In this document: in pieces, positions 27,566 to 36,215 of the stretch | Numbering within the stretch: position 1 is the stretch's first letter | Layout of the letters: every line of letters begins with the position of its first letter | Source of the DNA: Fidelibacterota bacterium | Lineage (GTDB): Bacteria; Pseudomonadota; Alphaproteobacteria; Rhodospirillales; Rhodospirillaceae | Assembly: GCA_947475895.1 (NCBI GenBank) | Contig: CANJMF010000021.1 | Span: 1 to 58,543, forward strand | DNA: 58,543 nucleotides | Direction of reading: 5' to 3' | Translations under genes and position numbers: made by a program | Notes under the pieces: model-generated | The model's database searches: none | Seen by the model: the letters and a program-made list of their open reading frames with translations, nothing else | Told to the model about the DNA's origin: nothing

Positions 27566-28714
27566 TTACTTTGCCGTGCTGCTGTCGGCGAACTGCTTCG
27601 TTGCCGGCTTGGCATTCATGTCGGCGATTTCCTTTTGCGGACGCAGGATACGAACCTGCACCAGCTTCACGGTGTATGCCGCCGAAATCGCGGTGTTTTG
27701 ACCGGTCTTGGGATCCGGGAAGCCGTCAGCCGCCTTGAGCAGTTCGCGGTACACAGAACCCGACGATTGCTGGCCATAGCTCAGATGGTGCGTCGACCAT
27801 GTGCGGTTACGGCTGCGATGGAAGGCTTCGATATCGGCATAACCACCGATGACGCCCTGTGCGCCGTCCGGCGTAAGCTTCACTTCAAAGCGCGCGTCAC
27901 GCATCCAATCGTAGGCCGCATCTTGGTAAGCGACTTCGTGCGGATTGTTGAAATCCATCGGCTGCGTCATCAACACGCCGTTCACAATCTTACCTTTGGA
28001 GCTATGGATGAAATCCTTGCCCCAGCGGGTATCGATGCGCTGCGTGCCGCCCGGCTGGAAACTATTACCTGTGGCGTCCGTCACCAACGGATCGCGACCG
28101 CGATAGGTCGTGAGCGTCACGTCGTCATCGTTGACGAGGCTGTCTACGTCCGTCAGCTCGATGATGAGGCGGTTGATCCCCATCTTCTTTTGATAGATCT
28201 GGTCGAAGTTCTGCAGCGAACCACCGACACGATAGTTGTAGATGCAACCGATCACGCGGAAGAGCTGGTTATCGACACCTGGCTTGCCTTCCGGAGACGT
28301 GAAGTCCGTCGGCTTTACCTTACCGTCAAGATCAAGACCGAATGCCGTTTTACCGGCGGCCTGGCGGAACTGAAATTGATCTTTTTCCGCTTTCGGGAAC
28401 CATGTGTCTGCTTCACGCAGCATCTGTGTGTCCACGAACTTGCGCTTCGTGCCGTCTTCCGGGAACTGAATCTTGTATTGTTCGCGAGGTCCGAGTTGCT
28501 CGGCCACACCCTGCGGACACTCTTCTTTCGTATCCTTGGTTTGCGTGATGCCCCATTCGATCGCGTAGAACGCATAACCGATTGAGCGGCCCGGGGGCGC
28601 TGTATCATCAGCGCGAACCACGCTTGTGCCGCCGACGGTGGCAAGCGCGACGCCCGCAATAACCATGCGAGAGGCCATTGATGGGCGCCATGTCTTTGTC
28701 TGTTGTTTATTCAT
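27566..28714 (-). CDS. exported protein of unknown function, operon copy A
   Basis: A 382-residue protein I cannot assign to a family. GGGAGA precedes the ATG. A signal peptide (about 1-35, ending VRA-DDTAPPG) precedes a soluble body. Segments shared almost unchanged with the paralogue at 33662 are PPGRSI-Y, QTKD-KEECP, LGPREQ, GLDLDGK-KP-DFTSPEG, GVDNQL-RV-GCI-NYR, LIELTDVDSLVNDDDVT and GGYADIE. The acidic DVDSLVNDDD stretch could bind calcium, but that is only a suggestion. It is always last in the four-gene module, after the PF03640-like gene (27 bp gap), so a shared envelope role is likely. Confidence 0.85.
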   Translation of the reverse strand: MNKQQTKTWRPSMASRMVIAGVALATVGGTSVVRADDTAPPGRSIGYAFYAIEWGITQTKDTKEECPQGVAEQLGPREQYKIQFPEDGTKRKFVDTQMLREADTWFPKAEKDQFQFRQAAGKTAFGLDLDGKVKPTDFTSPEGKPGVDNQLFRVIGCIYNYRVGGSLQNFDQIYQKKMGINRLIIELTDVDSLVNDDDVTLTTYRGRDPLVTDATGNSFQPGGTQRIDTRWGKDFIHSSKGKIVNGVLMTQPMDFNNPHEVAYQDAAYDWMRDARFEVKLTPDGAQGVIGGYADIEAFHRSRNRTWSTHHLSYGQQSSGSVYRELLKAADGFPDPKTGQNTAISAAYTVKLVQVRILRPQKEIADMNAKPATKQFADSSTAK

Positions 28715-28740
28715 AGCTATCTCCCAAATAGAATTTGCGC

Positions 28741-30108
28741 TTATTCGTCACGGCTCGAGTAAATGTCGCGATACACCATCGCGCGATATCCGTTCCGCTG
28801 ACCGTTGAACTCACCCCAATCCATCGCATTGATGTCACTGGGCTTCTTGTCGCCGTAACCGTTAAAGCCCGCGAACGTGTAAACGGGGCGGGCACGGTAC
28901 GTCCACACATGGAGCGCGCCGGGTTTATCTGCCGCCGCCCATTTTCCAGTCTTGGGGTCGATGTATCTCGCGCTCCAGATCGAATTTCCTGTCCTTGCGC
29001 CCGCAGGCGCAAGGACGTAGGGGAAAACCTTCACGCATCGATCTGGGTCACCACCGCCGCAAACCGTAAAACGGTAAACCTGCGGTGAATCAGGGTGATC
29101 GCATGCCAATTGATCCAGTGCGTCGTCCGTGCAGCGATACTGATAGATCGTCTTTCCCTGAGGATCTCCCAAAACCAAACCAACCATGGTTTCCTTCATC
29201 ACGAAGCCTTGCGGAGGCTCGGGAGTCCGTTGGGTATAGACGTTGTGCCAGCGCGGCTCGTCGCCGCCATCAAGAGAGCCGGTTTTTGAATCATCGACAT
29301 GCCGATAGATCGGTGTGCCCCGGAACGCCCATTGCCGGACACCCGGTGAACGCTCGAACGTTGTCCACTCACCAACAGGACGGGCGTAATCCGCCGCCAA
29401 GACCGGCGTCCATCCGTCCAGGCAAGCGCCCGAACAATTGGACTTATTACGGCTGTCGCCCTCGTAGGTGTAAACTGACCAACCGTCACGCAGTTCGACC
29501 AAGCGGCCGAACATTGTCGTGGCGACTTTAAATTGTGAAGGAACGTTCGCCTCCGGGCCGACGGGCACGCGTAGCGAACCGACTTCACCCGAATCAGCCA
29601 TGACCGATCCGCCGAGGGTGTCGCCCGGCTTCTTATCTAAAACCGAGGTGTACAGAGCCCATTCGTCATACTTCCACTGCTTACGGCCATCGGGCAGGTC
29701 CAGAAGCGTCCACTTATCGATCGGTTTTGCGTCGGCAGCGGCGATCACCGGCGGCCACACAGCGGCGCAGCTGGGGCGCGTGTCGACTTCAGGCAACTCA
29801 AGACCGCCCGGATACGGGCTCATGAGGCCACCGTTTTCACGTTGAACCTTGTCTTCGCAAAAAGATTTGCCCTGCACATCGCCGGCATCACCGTTGCGTA
29901 AATTCTTTTTTGGCCATTTGTAAAATGTATGGCCTTTCGCGTCGGCGAACACGGGACCTTCAAGTTCTGTGACGACAACCTGAATGCCCGGCGGCAACGG
30001 TGTCCGAATATAATCTTCTTTGGTCTGACCGGCGGCATAGGCGCTAACGCCGGCCGTCGTCAGGAACGCCAAGACAGACACGTTCAGGACATTTCGCAAA
30101 AGTCGCAT
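28741..30108 (-). CDS. secreted repeat protein (PF03640-like, three repeats), copy A
   Basis: Exported protein of 455 residues with a signal peptide ending near AYA-AGQTKED. The body holds about three copies of the 'secreted repeat of unknown function' unit: a beta strand with a FADAKG or YTYEGD turn, a Cys-containing W[PT]P segment (SCAAVWPPVIAA; NCSGACLDGWTPVLAA), then W-x(n)-GxRQWxF/Y ending in a Y-x-x-x-x-D strand. GAGGA precedes the ATG. Pfam knowledge gives no enzymatic activity for this family; many members are lipoproteins or electron-transfer-associated. The paralogue at 34842 is alike along its whole length. Third gene of the four-gene operon. Confidence 0.85.
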   Translation of the reverse strand: MRLLRNVLNVSVLAFLTTAGVSAYAAGQTKEDYIRTPLPPGIQVVVTELEGPVFADAKGHTFYKWPKKNLRNGDAGDVQGKSFCEDKVQRENGGLMSPYPGGLELPEVDTRPSCAAVWPPVIAAADAKPIDKWTLLDLPDGRKQWKYDEWALYTSVLDKKPGDTLGGSVMADSGEVGSLRVPVGPEANVPSQFKVATTMFGRLVELRDGWSVYTYEGDSRNKSNCSGACLDGWTPVLAADYARPVGEWTTFERSPGVRQWAFRGTPIYRHVDDSKTGSLDGGDEPRWHNVYTQRTPEPPQGFVMKETMVGLVLGDPQGKTIYQYRCTDDALDQLACDHPDSPQVYRFTVCGGGDPDRCVKVFPYVLAPAGARTGNSIWSARYIDPKTGKWAAADKPGALHVWTYRARPVYTFAGFNGYGDKKPSDINAMDWGEFNGQRNGYRAMVYRDIYSSRDE

Positions 30109-30179
30109 GTGTAATCCTCGAATAGATGAGTAGGCGTCAGACGCGAAACCCGCGCCTGACGCTCTACACCTAGATCTGG

Positions 30180-31517
30180 TTAGACCAAGATCTCGCTGAT
30201 GGGATCGGAGGTCGTATTGCTCCGATCGCCGAACCGCGGGGTATCCACGCCCATCACACGCAGAGCCGTTAAGCCTGCACGTGCAAGCGTCGTACCCTTC
30301 ATGTCGATGTGGTAGCCGTTCTTTACCTTACCGCCAGCGCGGCCGGCGGTGATGAACGGCATGCCGTCGAGTGCATGCATGCGCGCCAAACCATGGTCGG
30401 TGTCGGCAACGATGAACATGTTGTCGAGCACCGTGCCGTCGCCTTCTTTGATATTCGCGAAAGCCTGCACGAAGTATGCGAAGCCTTCCATGCTGCGACG
30501 TGTGAACCACGACACGACCGGCTGATATCCCAGCTTGTCGTCGACAGGCTCTTCGTGAGTCGTCGTGTGGTGCGGCTTGTCGTAGCCAGGCTTCGTCGTG
30601 TTCGAGAACGTGGCGCAATAGGCCATGTTCACAACGCGCGTTTGGTCGCAAGCAACGGCCATCGCCAACAGGTCGGTCATCATCTTGTGACGCGCGACAA
30701 CGAGCGGAGACTCGTTGCCCAGCTTCATGTCCGAATCCTTCGGCGAGGCAGCCGGATGGCAGGCCGCGATCGGCTCGGGCTTCGTCAATTGCTGGTCGAA
30801 CTGCTGTTCAAGGTGACGCAGGCCGCTGAAGTACTGGTCGAGGCGAGCACGGTCTTCAGTGCCGACCTTTTTATTGAGCGAGTCCATTTCTTCCATCACG
30901 CCGGACAACACGCTCTTGCGCGCCATAACACGCGGGCTGGGCTTGAAGTCTTTCGCGTTCGGATCCGGGAAATCCGGTCCAAACAAACGTGAGTAGAACA
31001 GGAGCGGCGAATATTCTGCCGGGCTCGGCGTGTTCGGATCTTCGTAAGAGTACGAAACACGCGCGTCGGCGGCAGCATTCACCGTCAGCGACTTGAAGCG
31101 ACGGGTGCGGCTGATCTGGTTCGCAATCTTCACATCGTAAGTTTCGCTACCGAGTGTACGGTTCGACGGAGCGATACCGGTGCGCGACACGACCCAGCCG
31201 CTGAAGTGACAGAGCAGCGGCGAGTTGTCACGGAACGCGGTGGCGTTCGTCATGATGTTGATCTTGTCGCGGAGCGGCGCGAGCGCTTCGATTTCTTCCG
31301 GGAATTCGAAGTCTTTGCCGGTCTTCTTGGGGACGAACACCGAGGCGTTCATGCCAAGACCCCAGATCCACGATCCGAAGCGTTGCGGCATCGCGCTGCC
31401 ATCGGCGAGCGCGGTTCCGTTACCATTCAAAAAACAATTGAGGAGGGGCAAGCCGACCGTGACCGCACCACCATTTAACATGCCGCGAAGTACGCGACGC
31501 CGGTTAAGACCGTTCAT
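30180..31517 (-). CDS. DUF1552 (HXXSHH-family) Tat-exported protein, copy A
   Basis: A 445-residue protein starting MNGLNRRRVLRGMLNGGAV, a twin-arginine signal. The ATG at 31517 is preferred to a GTG nine bases upstream because GGGAG then sits at proper spacing. The DUF1552 signature region reads KPHHTTTHE, a variant of HXXSHH, followed by DTDHGLARMHALDG. The C terminus ends SDPISEILV. DUF1552 genes are known to pair with DUF1592-type cytochrome-like genes in several phyla; biochemical function is undetermined. It starts 17 bp after the DUF1592 gene. The paralogue at 36216 is identical at roughly four in five positions by eye. Confidence 0.92.
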   Translation of the reverse strand: MNGLNRRRVLRGMLNGGAVTVGLPLLNCFLNGNGTALADGSAMPQRFGSWIWGLGMNASVFVPKKTGKDFEFPEEIEALAPLRDKINIMTNATAFRDNSPLLCHFSGWVVSRTGIAPSNRTLGSETYDVKIANQISRTRRFKSLTVNAAADARVSYSYEDPNTPSPAEYSPLLFYSRLFGPDFPDPNAKDFKPSPRVMARKSVLSGVMEEMDSLNKKVGTEDRARLDQYFSGLRHLEQQFDQQLTKPEPIAACHPAASPKDSDMKLGNESPLVVARHKMMTDLLAMAVACDQTRVVNMAYCATFSNTTKPGYDKPHHTTTHEEPVDDKLGYQPVVSWFTRRSMEGFAYFVQAFANIKEGDGTVLDNMFIVADTDHGLARMHALDGMPFITAGRAGGKVKNGYHIDMKGTTLARAGLTALRVMGVDTPRFGDRSNTTSDPISEILV

Positions 31518-31534
31518 GATTTCCACTCCCTCGA

Positions 31535-33298
31535 TTAAGGATTCGCGGCGACAACTTTAGTCGGCTGCACGCTCGCCGATTTCTCTGGCGCGGCCTTCTT
31601 AGGGGCCGGCTCCGCAACTGCAGAGAATGCGGGGTTAAGGGCAATTGCCTTAAGCAAACCACGCAAACGATAACCCTCTGCAGCAAAGCTCTTATTCAAC
31701 TCCACCAACGCGGGTTCCGCCGTCAACGGCAGAGAACCACCCGTCGAATAGCTGAAGGCGCGGCGCACAAGGCACGTCGGCAGCGACGTGTTGTCGCGCA
31801 GCGCCACGGTCAGACCATCGACATTGGCGAAGTCTTTGCCGTCGAGGCTGCCCGTCGGATCGATGGGCGTACCCTTCTCTTCGGTACGGTACTGACCGGC
31901 GCCGTCGAAGTTTTCGAGCGCAAGCCCCATCGGGTCGGTGATCTTATGGCAACCCGCGCACACCGGATTTGCACGGTGCGCCGTCAGGCGGTCACGCGCG
32001 GTTTTGTAGTCCGAGTTCGGGTTGTTCACGATCGAGAAGTCCACATTCGCAGGCGGCGGCGGGACCTTCTGGCACAGGAGCAATTCACGCAGGGCTTTGC
32101 CGCGCAAGGTGGCAGAGCTGCGGCCCGGGTGAGAATGCAAGGCAAGGAAGCTGACTTGGGTCAGGATTCCAGTGCGGTGCGATTCCGGCGGGAACTCAAT
32201 GGCGCGCCAGCCCGGCGTCGTCGGCACGCCGTAGATGATCGCGAGCGCCGGCGAGATGAAGGTTTCACGGGTCGTATAGAGATCGCGATAGTCCCGGTTC
32301 TTCGTCAGCAGCTGGTCGACAACGGTACGGAGCGTTTGCTCGCGCGCGTCGCCGGCGGCTTCACCCAGGAAGTACGGGTAGGCCATGGCGTCTTTGGCGA
32401 GCGTTTCGAAATCGTCGAAGCCGAACATATCGTCAAAGAACGAGCGAACGCCGGCTTCCAAACGCGGGCTGGCCAGCATCATGTCGACGATCTTGGCGCG
32501 GGTCTTTTCGTTGTCCAGCTGGCCCTTTGCGGCCGCTTGACGCAGCGTGGCATCAGGCGCGGCATTCCACAGGAACAAGCTCAGACGCGACGCGAGCGAA
32601 TAACCGTCCAGGCGCATTTGTCCAGGGCGCTTCGGATCCGCTTCTTCGGTCTCGGCCACGAACAACACGTTCGGGCTCATCAACACGCCTTCGAGCGTCA
32701 ACTGGAGACCAGCATAGAAGTCTTTCAGTTGATCTGCGGCCTTACCTGCATCGCTGACCAGGTTCGCCAAGCGATCCTTAGACAACGGCGCGCGGTACAA
32801 ATAGCCCGACACATCGCCGAGGAATTTGGCGGCGCAAGCGTTATCGGCAGCCTTGTCGTTTTTCGGCTTACAGGGAATAAGCGTTTCTCTGCGCTCAGGT
32901 GCGAGAACCTGCGTCGAAACGATGTTGGCGACCTTCTGGTAAATTTCGATTTGGGCGTCGCTGACGCCCGCGATCGACGAGCCGGACACGAGCAAACCGT
33001 CCGTGCGCGCCAAAGGCGAGAACTTCACGTCGATCTTAATGTCGGGTCCAAAGAAGTATTGGATCGTGTTGATGTACTGCTGCGTCGTCAGCAGGCGCAA
33101 ACGCTTCGGCGCACCGACAATGGGTGCATCCGCTCCCTTAACGGCAGCGTCTTTTGCTGCAGCCGTAATACTCGGCAACGCTAAAAACGCGCACGCCGGC
33201 AGCGCAATCGCTGCCGCAAATAAGCCTGCCCGAAGCAGGGACGTAGCTTTACGCCCGCCCGTGACACCGGAAATTAACCGCTTTCTAAACAAATCCAA
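31535..33298 (-). CDS. DUF1592-family cytochrome-like protein (PSD/PSCyt domains), copy A
   Basis: A 587-residue exported protein. The start is set at TTG 33298 because GGAGG precedes it by 7 nt and the same arrangement is kept in copy B; no ATG fits. Domain order follows the planctomycete-type PSD/PSCyt set: DUF1587 (LRLLTTQQYINTIQYFFG), DUF1595 (YLYRAPLSKDRLANLV), DUF1592 (SLASRLSLFLWNAAPD), DUF1588 (YRDLYTTRETFISPALAIIYG) and DUF1585 (FSYSTGGSLPL to LLKAIALNPAFS). A c-type heme motif CAGCHKITDPMG lies at about residues 447-458. First gene of the operon, with a plausible promoter at 33334. It is probably a redox component exported to the periplasm. Confidence 0.92.
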   Translation of the reverse strand: MDLFRKRLISGVTGGRKATSLLRAGLFAAAIALPACAFLALPSITAAAKDAAVKGADAPIVGAPKRLRLLTTQQYINTIQYFFGPDIKIDVKFSPLARTDGLLVSGSSIAGVSDAQIEIYQKVANIVSTQVLAPERRETLIPCKPKNDKAADNACAAKFLGDVSGYLYRAPLSKDRLANLVSDAGKAADQLKDFYAGLQLTLEGVLMSPNVLFVAETEEADPKRPGQMRLDGYSLASRLSLFLWNAAPDATLRQAAAKGQLDNEKTRAKIVDMMLASPRLEAGVRSFFDDMFGFDDFETLAKDAMAYPYFLGEAAGDAREQTLRTVVDQLLTKNRDYRDLYTTRETFISPALAIIYGVPTTPGWRAIEFPPESHRTGILTQVSFLALHSHPGRSSATLRGKALRELLLCQKVPPPPANVDFSIVNNPNSDYKTARDRLTAHRANPVCAGCHKITDPMGLALENFDGAGQYRTEEKGTPIDPTGSLDGKDFANVDGLTVALRDNTSLPTCLVRRAFSYSTGGSLPLTAEPALVELNKSFAAEGYRLRGLLKAIALNPAFSAVAEPAPKKAAPEKSASVQPTKVVAANP

Positions 33299-33661
33299 CG
33301 CGCCCTCCGCTTTGTTCTTCTTAGCACGCAATATATATACTCTGCAGATTAGTGAACTTCAACGCAGTGTACATTGCATAATGCCAAGAACGAAAATAGA
33401 ACTCAGGAATAGATTTACTAGCTATGCCTGATGTACGACAAAATTATTGCGTTTCTAGGCCTATTTTGTGTGTGCACCGCAGCATTTATCAACCAGACAC
33501 ACTTCTTAAGCTGCAACACGTGTCAACGCTTCGTAACCATTCCCCGTTTATCGCCTTTAAACGCGCCAAATTCGGCGACGTCGTCCAAAGGCTACAAGCC
33601 CCGATTCGCACAATCTTACCGGGCGTGAGTCACGTCCTCACGCCGCGACCGGCTGAGAGGC
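33299..33661. other. gap between the two operon copies
   Basis: About 360 bp without a gene I can support. It holds the leader and promoter of copy A (33299-33362) and, nearer copy B, a hairpin GGCGTGAG (33622-33629) with CTCACGCC (33637-33644) that may terminate copy B. Short open frames here lack ribosome binding sites and recognisable products. Confidence 0.5.
33334..33362 (-). promoter_or_regulatory. sigma-70-type promoter of operon copy A
   Basis: On the minus strand, TTGAAG (33357-33362) and TATATA (33334-33339) are separated by 17 nt. The expected start lies about 30 nt before the TTG start codon of the DUF1592 gene. Identified by eye; the -10 lies in an alternating AT run, so the exact register is uncertain. 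Confidence 0.45.
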
Positions 33662-34813
33662 TTATTTTGCGTCGGATGGAGACGACGTGCCGCTCTCGGC
33701 GAGCTGCCTGGCATCCCGCTGAGAGTCGGTTTCAGCAACTTCCTTCCCGGCATGCAGAATACGGACTTGCACCAACTTCACGCTGTAAGAGCTCGAGATC
33801 GCGGTGTTATCGCCCGTTTCCGGATCAGGGTAGCCGTCCGCCAAGTGATGCAACGCACGATAAACCATCGGCGGCACTTGCTGGCCATAGCTCATGAAGT
33901 GCGTGCCCCAAGCCCGGTTGAAACGCCGATAGAAGCTTTCGATGTCGGCATAACCGCCGATGAGGCCCTCGGCCTTTGCAGGTGTTAGCTTCAGGTCAAA
34001 TCGCGCGCCGCGCAGCGTCGACGCCGCCGCGGACGAAAACGCCACTTGCTGCGGCACGAGAATGTCCATGGGCTCTGACTTCAGAACGCCATTGACGATC
34101 ATGCCTTTCCCCGTGTGGACAAAGTCTTTGCCGCCCCAGCGCATATCGATCCGCTCGGTACCTCCGGCTTGGAAATCGCCTTGCGCATCGCGCAACAACG
34201 CATCGAGGCCACGGTAAGTAGTGATCGTCACATCATCGTCGTTCACGAGGCTGTCGACGTCCGTCAGCTCGATCAGAAGACGATTGAAATGGTAGCCCAA
34301 TAAGAACGCGCGTTCTGAGTTGATGATCGACGCGCCGTCGCGATAGTTCATGATGCAGCCGACCACGCGATACAGCTGATTATCGACGCCCGACTTGCCT
34401 TCCGGCGATGTAAAATCAGAGGGCTTTGTCTTGCCGTCGAGATCAAGCCCAATCGCCGTCTTGCCCTCGGCCTCGATGAACGGAAACTCCTCCGCCTTAT
34501 CGAGCGTCGGCCACCAAATTTCGGCTTCACGGCCCATTTGCGTATCGACGAACTTCCATTTCTGTCCGGCGTCTTGCGGATAGAGAAGCTTGAACTGCTC
34601 GCGCGGCCCCAATGTATTGACGCCGTGCGGGCATTCGTCTTTCGCGTCTTTCGTTTGATAAACCGACAACTTGATGTCGTTCGCTGCATAAGCGATGGAG
34701 CGGCCCGGCGGCATCGTATCGTCTGCGCCGATTGCTGCACTGCCACCAACGACCGCGAGCGCAAGCCCAGCCAGCGCAATGCGCGACGTCATAGTTGAGG
34801 GTTTTATCTTCAT
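33662..34813 (-). CDS. exported protein of unknown function, operon copy B
   Basis: Paralogue of the protein at 27566, 383 residues from the ATG at 34813 (GGAGA upstream; an earlier in-frame start would overlap the upstream gene). It has a signal peptide ending AIGA-DDTMPPG, then the same conserved blocks as copy A: ECPHGV, LGPREQ, GLDLDGKTKPSDFTSPEGK, LIELTDVDSLVNDDDVTITTYRG and GGYADIESFYRRFNRAWGTH. The N- and C-terminal ends differ most. Unknown function; last gene of operon copy B. Confidence 0.85.
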   Translation of the reverse strand: MKIKPSTMTSRIALAGLALAVVGGSAAIGADDTMPPGRSIAYAANDIKLSVYQTKDAKDECPHGVNTLGPREQFKLLYPQDAGQKWKFVDTQMGREAEIWWPTLDKAEEFPFIEAEGKTAIGLDLDGKTKPSDFTSPEGKSGVDNQLYRVVGCIMNYRDGASIINSERAFLLGYHFNRLLIELTDVDSLVNDDDVTITTYRGLDALLRDAQGDFQAGGTERIDMRWGGKDFVHTGKGMIVNGVLKSEPMDILVPQQVAFSSAAASTLRGARFDLKLTPAKAEGLIGGYADIESFYRRFNRAWGTHFMSYGQQVPPMVYRALHHLADGYPDPETGDNTAISSSYSVKLVQVRILHAGKEVAETDSQRDARQLAESGTSSPSDAK

Positions 34814-34841
34814 AGCATCTCTCCGGTAAAAGTCGTCGCGA

Positions 34842-36194
34842 TCAATCAAACACGTGCCGATAGATCAAAGCGCGGTAGCCATTGCGCGCGCCGCTGAACT
34901 CTCCCCAGTTCATCGCGTTGACGTCGGTCGGCTTCTTGTCACCGTAGCCGCGTCCTCCCGCGAATGTATACACCGGGCGCCCGCGGAACGTCCAAACATT
35001 GAGTGCGCCAGGCTGGTTGGCGGTCGCCCGCTTGCCCGTCTTAGGGTCGATATACATCGTGCCCCAAACTTGGTTGCCACTTTTCGCGCCAGCCGGAGCG
35101 ATCACATACGGAAAGGCCTTCAGGCATCGTTCAACGTTACCGCCGCCGCACACCGTGAAACGGTAAACTTGTGGCGCGTCAGGGGTGTCGCACTCCAGTT
35201 GATCGAGCGCATCGTCGCCGCACCCGTATTTGTAGACGGTCATGCCTTGAGAATCGCCAAGCACGATTCCCACGACTGTATCCTTCAGCGCAAATCCCTT
35301 CGGCGCTTCGGGCGCCATTTGCGTAAACACGTTGTGCCAGCGCGGAACATCTCCGCCATCGAGGGCCACAACCTTCGGGTCGTTGATGTGCCGGTAAACC
35401 GGCTTGTTCCTGAACGCCCACTGCCGAACGCCGGAGGTGCGCTCGAAGGTCGTCCACTCACCCACCGGACGCGCCGAGGATGCCGCCAAAATCGGTGCCC
35501 ATCCATCGAGGCAAGGACCGGAACAGTTAGACTTCTCACGGCCGTCGCCGTCGTAGGTGTAAATCGACCACTTATCGCGCGTTGTCACCAGCCGGCCCAT
35601 CATCGTCGTCTGAACCGCAAACTGCGGCGGCACATTTTCATCGGGGCCAACGGGATAACGCAGCGCCGGGCTCTCGCCGAACTCGGGCGTGTTGGTTCCA
35701 CCAAAAACATCGCCCGGCTGTTTATCCAACACCGAGGTATAGAGCGGCCAGCCTTCGTAGGCCCACTGCTTGCGGCCGTCAGGGCGATCGACGACTTTCC
35801 ATTTACCGACAGATTTTGCCTCGGCCGAAGCCAAAACAGGCGGCCATACAGTTGTGCAACTCGGACGCGTCTCGACTTCAGGCAACTCAAGGCCGCCCGG
35901 ATACGGGCTCATAAGACCTGCGTTCTCGCGGTAAGGTTTGTCGCCGCAGCTTGGCTTTTCGAGGATGTCGCCCGCATCGCCGTTGCGCAGCGCGCGCTTC
36001 GGCCACTTGTAAAGCGTGCGGCCTTTGGCGTCGGCGAATATTGGCCCCTCGAGATCAGTGACGATCACCTGAAAACCGGGCGGCAGCGGATCGTGGATGT
36101 AGTCTTCCTTCATCGGCGCCGAATGCCCGGACGCGCTGATCGTCGCGACAAACGCGACGACCGAAACGCTCAAAACACTTCGCAAAAACCGCAT
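34842..36194 (-). CDS. secreted repeat protein (PF03640-like), copy B
   Basis: A 450-residue paralogue of 28741 with a signal peptide (SASGHSA-PMKED). The same three repeat units are present: FADAKGRTLYKWPK, PSCTTVWPPVLAS, YTYDGDGREKSNCSGPCLDG and WAFRNKPVYRHIND. The C-terminal block VYTFAGGRGYGDKKPTDVNA matches copy A. GAGGA precedes the ATG and the DUF1552 gene ends 21 bp upstream. The long open frame on the opposite strand (34854-37514) is an antisense shadow. Confidence 0.85.
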   Translation of the reverse strand: MRFLRSVLSVSVVAFVATISASGHSAPMKEDYIHDPLPPGFQVIVTDLEGPIFADAKGRTLYKWPKRALRNGDAGDILEKPSCGDKPYRENAGLMSPYPGGLELPEVETRPSCTTVWPPVLASAEAKSVGKWKVVDRPDGRKQWAYEGWPLYTSVLDKQPGDVFGGTNTPEFGESPALRYPVGPDENVPPQFAVQTTMMGRLVTTRDKWSIYTYDGDGREKSNCSGPCLDGWAPILAASSARPVGEWTTFERTSGVRQWAFRNKPVYRHINDPKVVALDGGDVPRWHNVFTQMAPEAPKGFALKDTVVGIVLGDSQGMTVYKYGCGDDALDQLECDTPDAPQVYRFTVCGGGNVERCLKAFPYVIAPAGAKSGNQVWGTMYIDPKTGKRATANQPGALNVWTFRGRPVYTFAGGRGYGDKKPTDVNAMNWGEFSGARNGYRALIYRHVFD

Positions 36195-36215
36195 GGGTTG
36201 TTCCTCGACGTCTCG

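Noticed and set aside
31946-33184. A 412-codon plus-strand frame opposite the DUF1592 gene
   Set aside because: It is a shadow of a conserved gene; its composition is Arg-rich and it has no family features.
33424-33897. Open frames in the gap between the two operon copies
   Set aside because: They run into the antisense strand of the copy B gene and have no translation signals or similarity I recognise.
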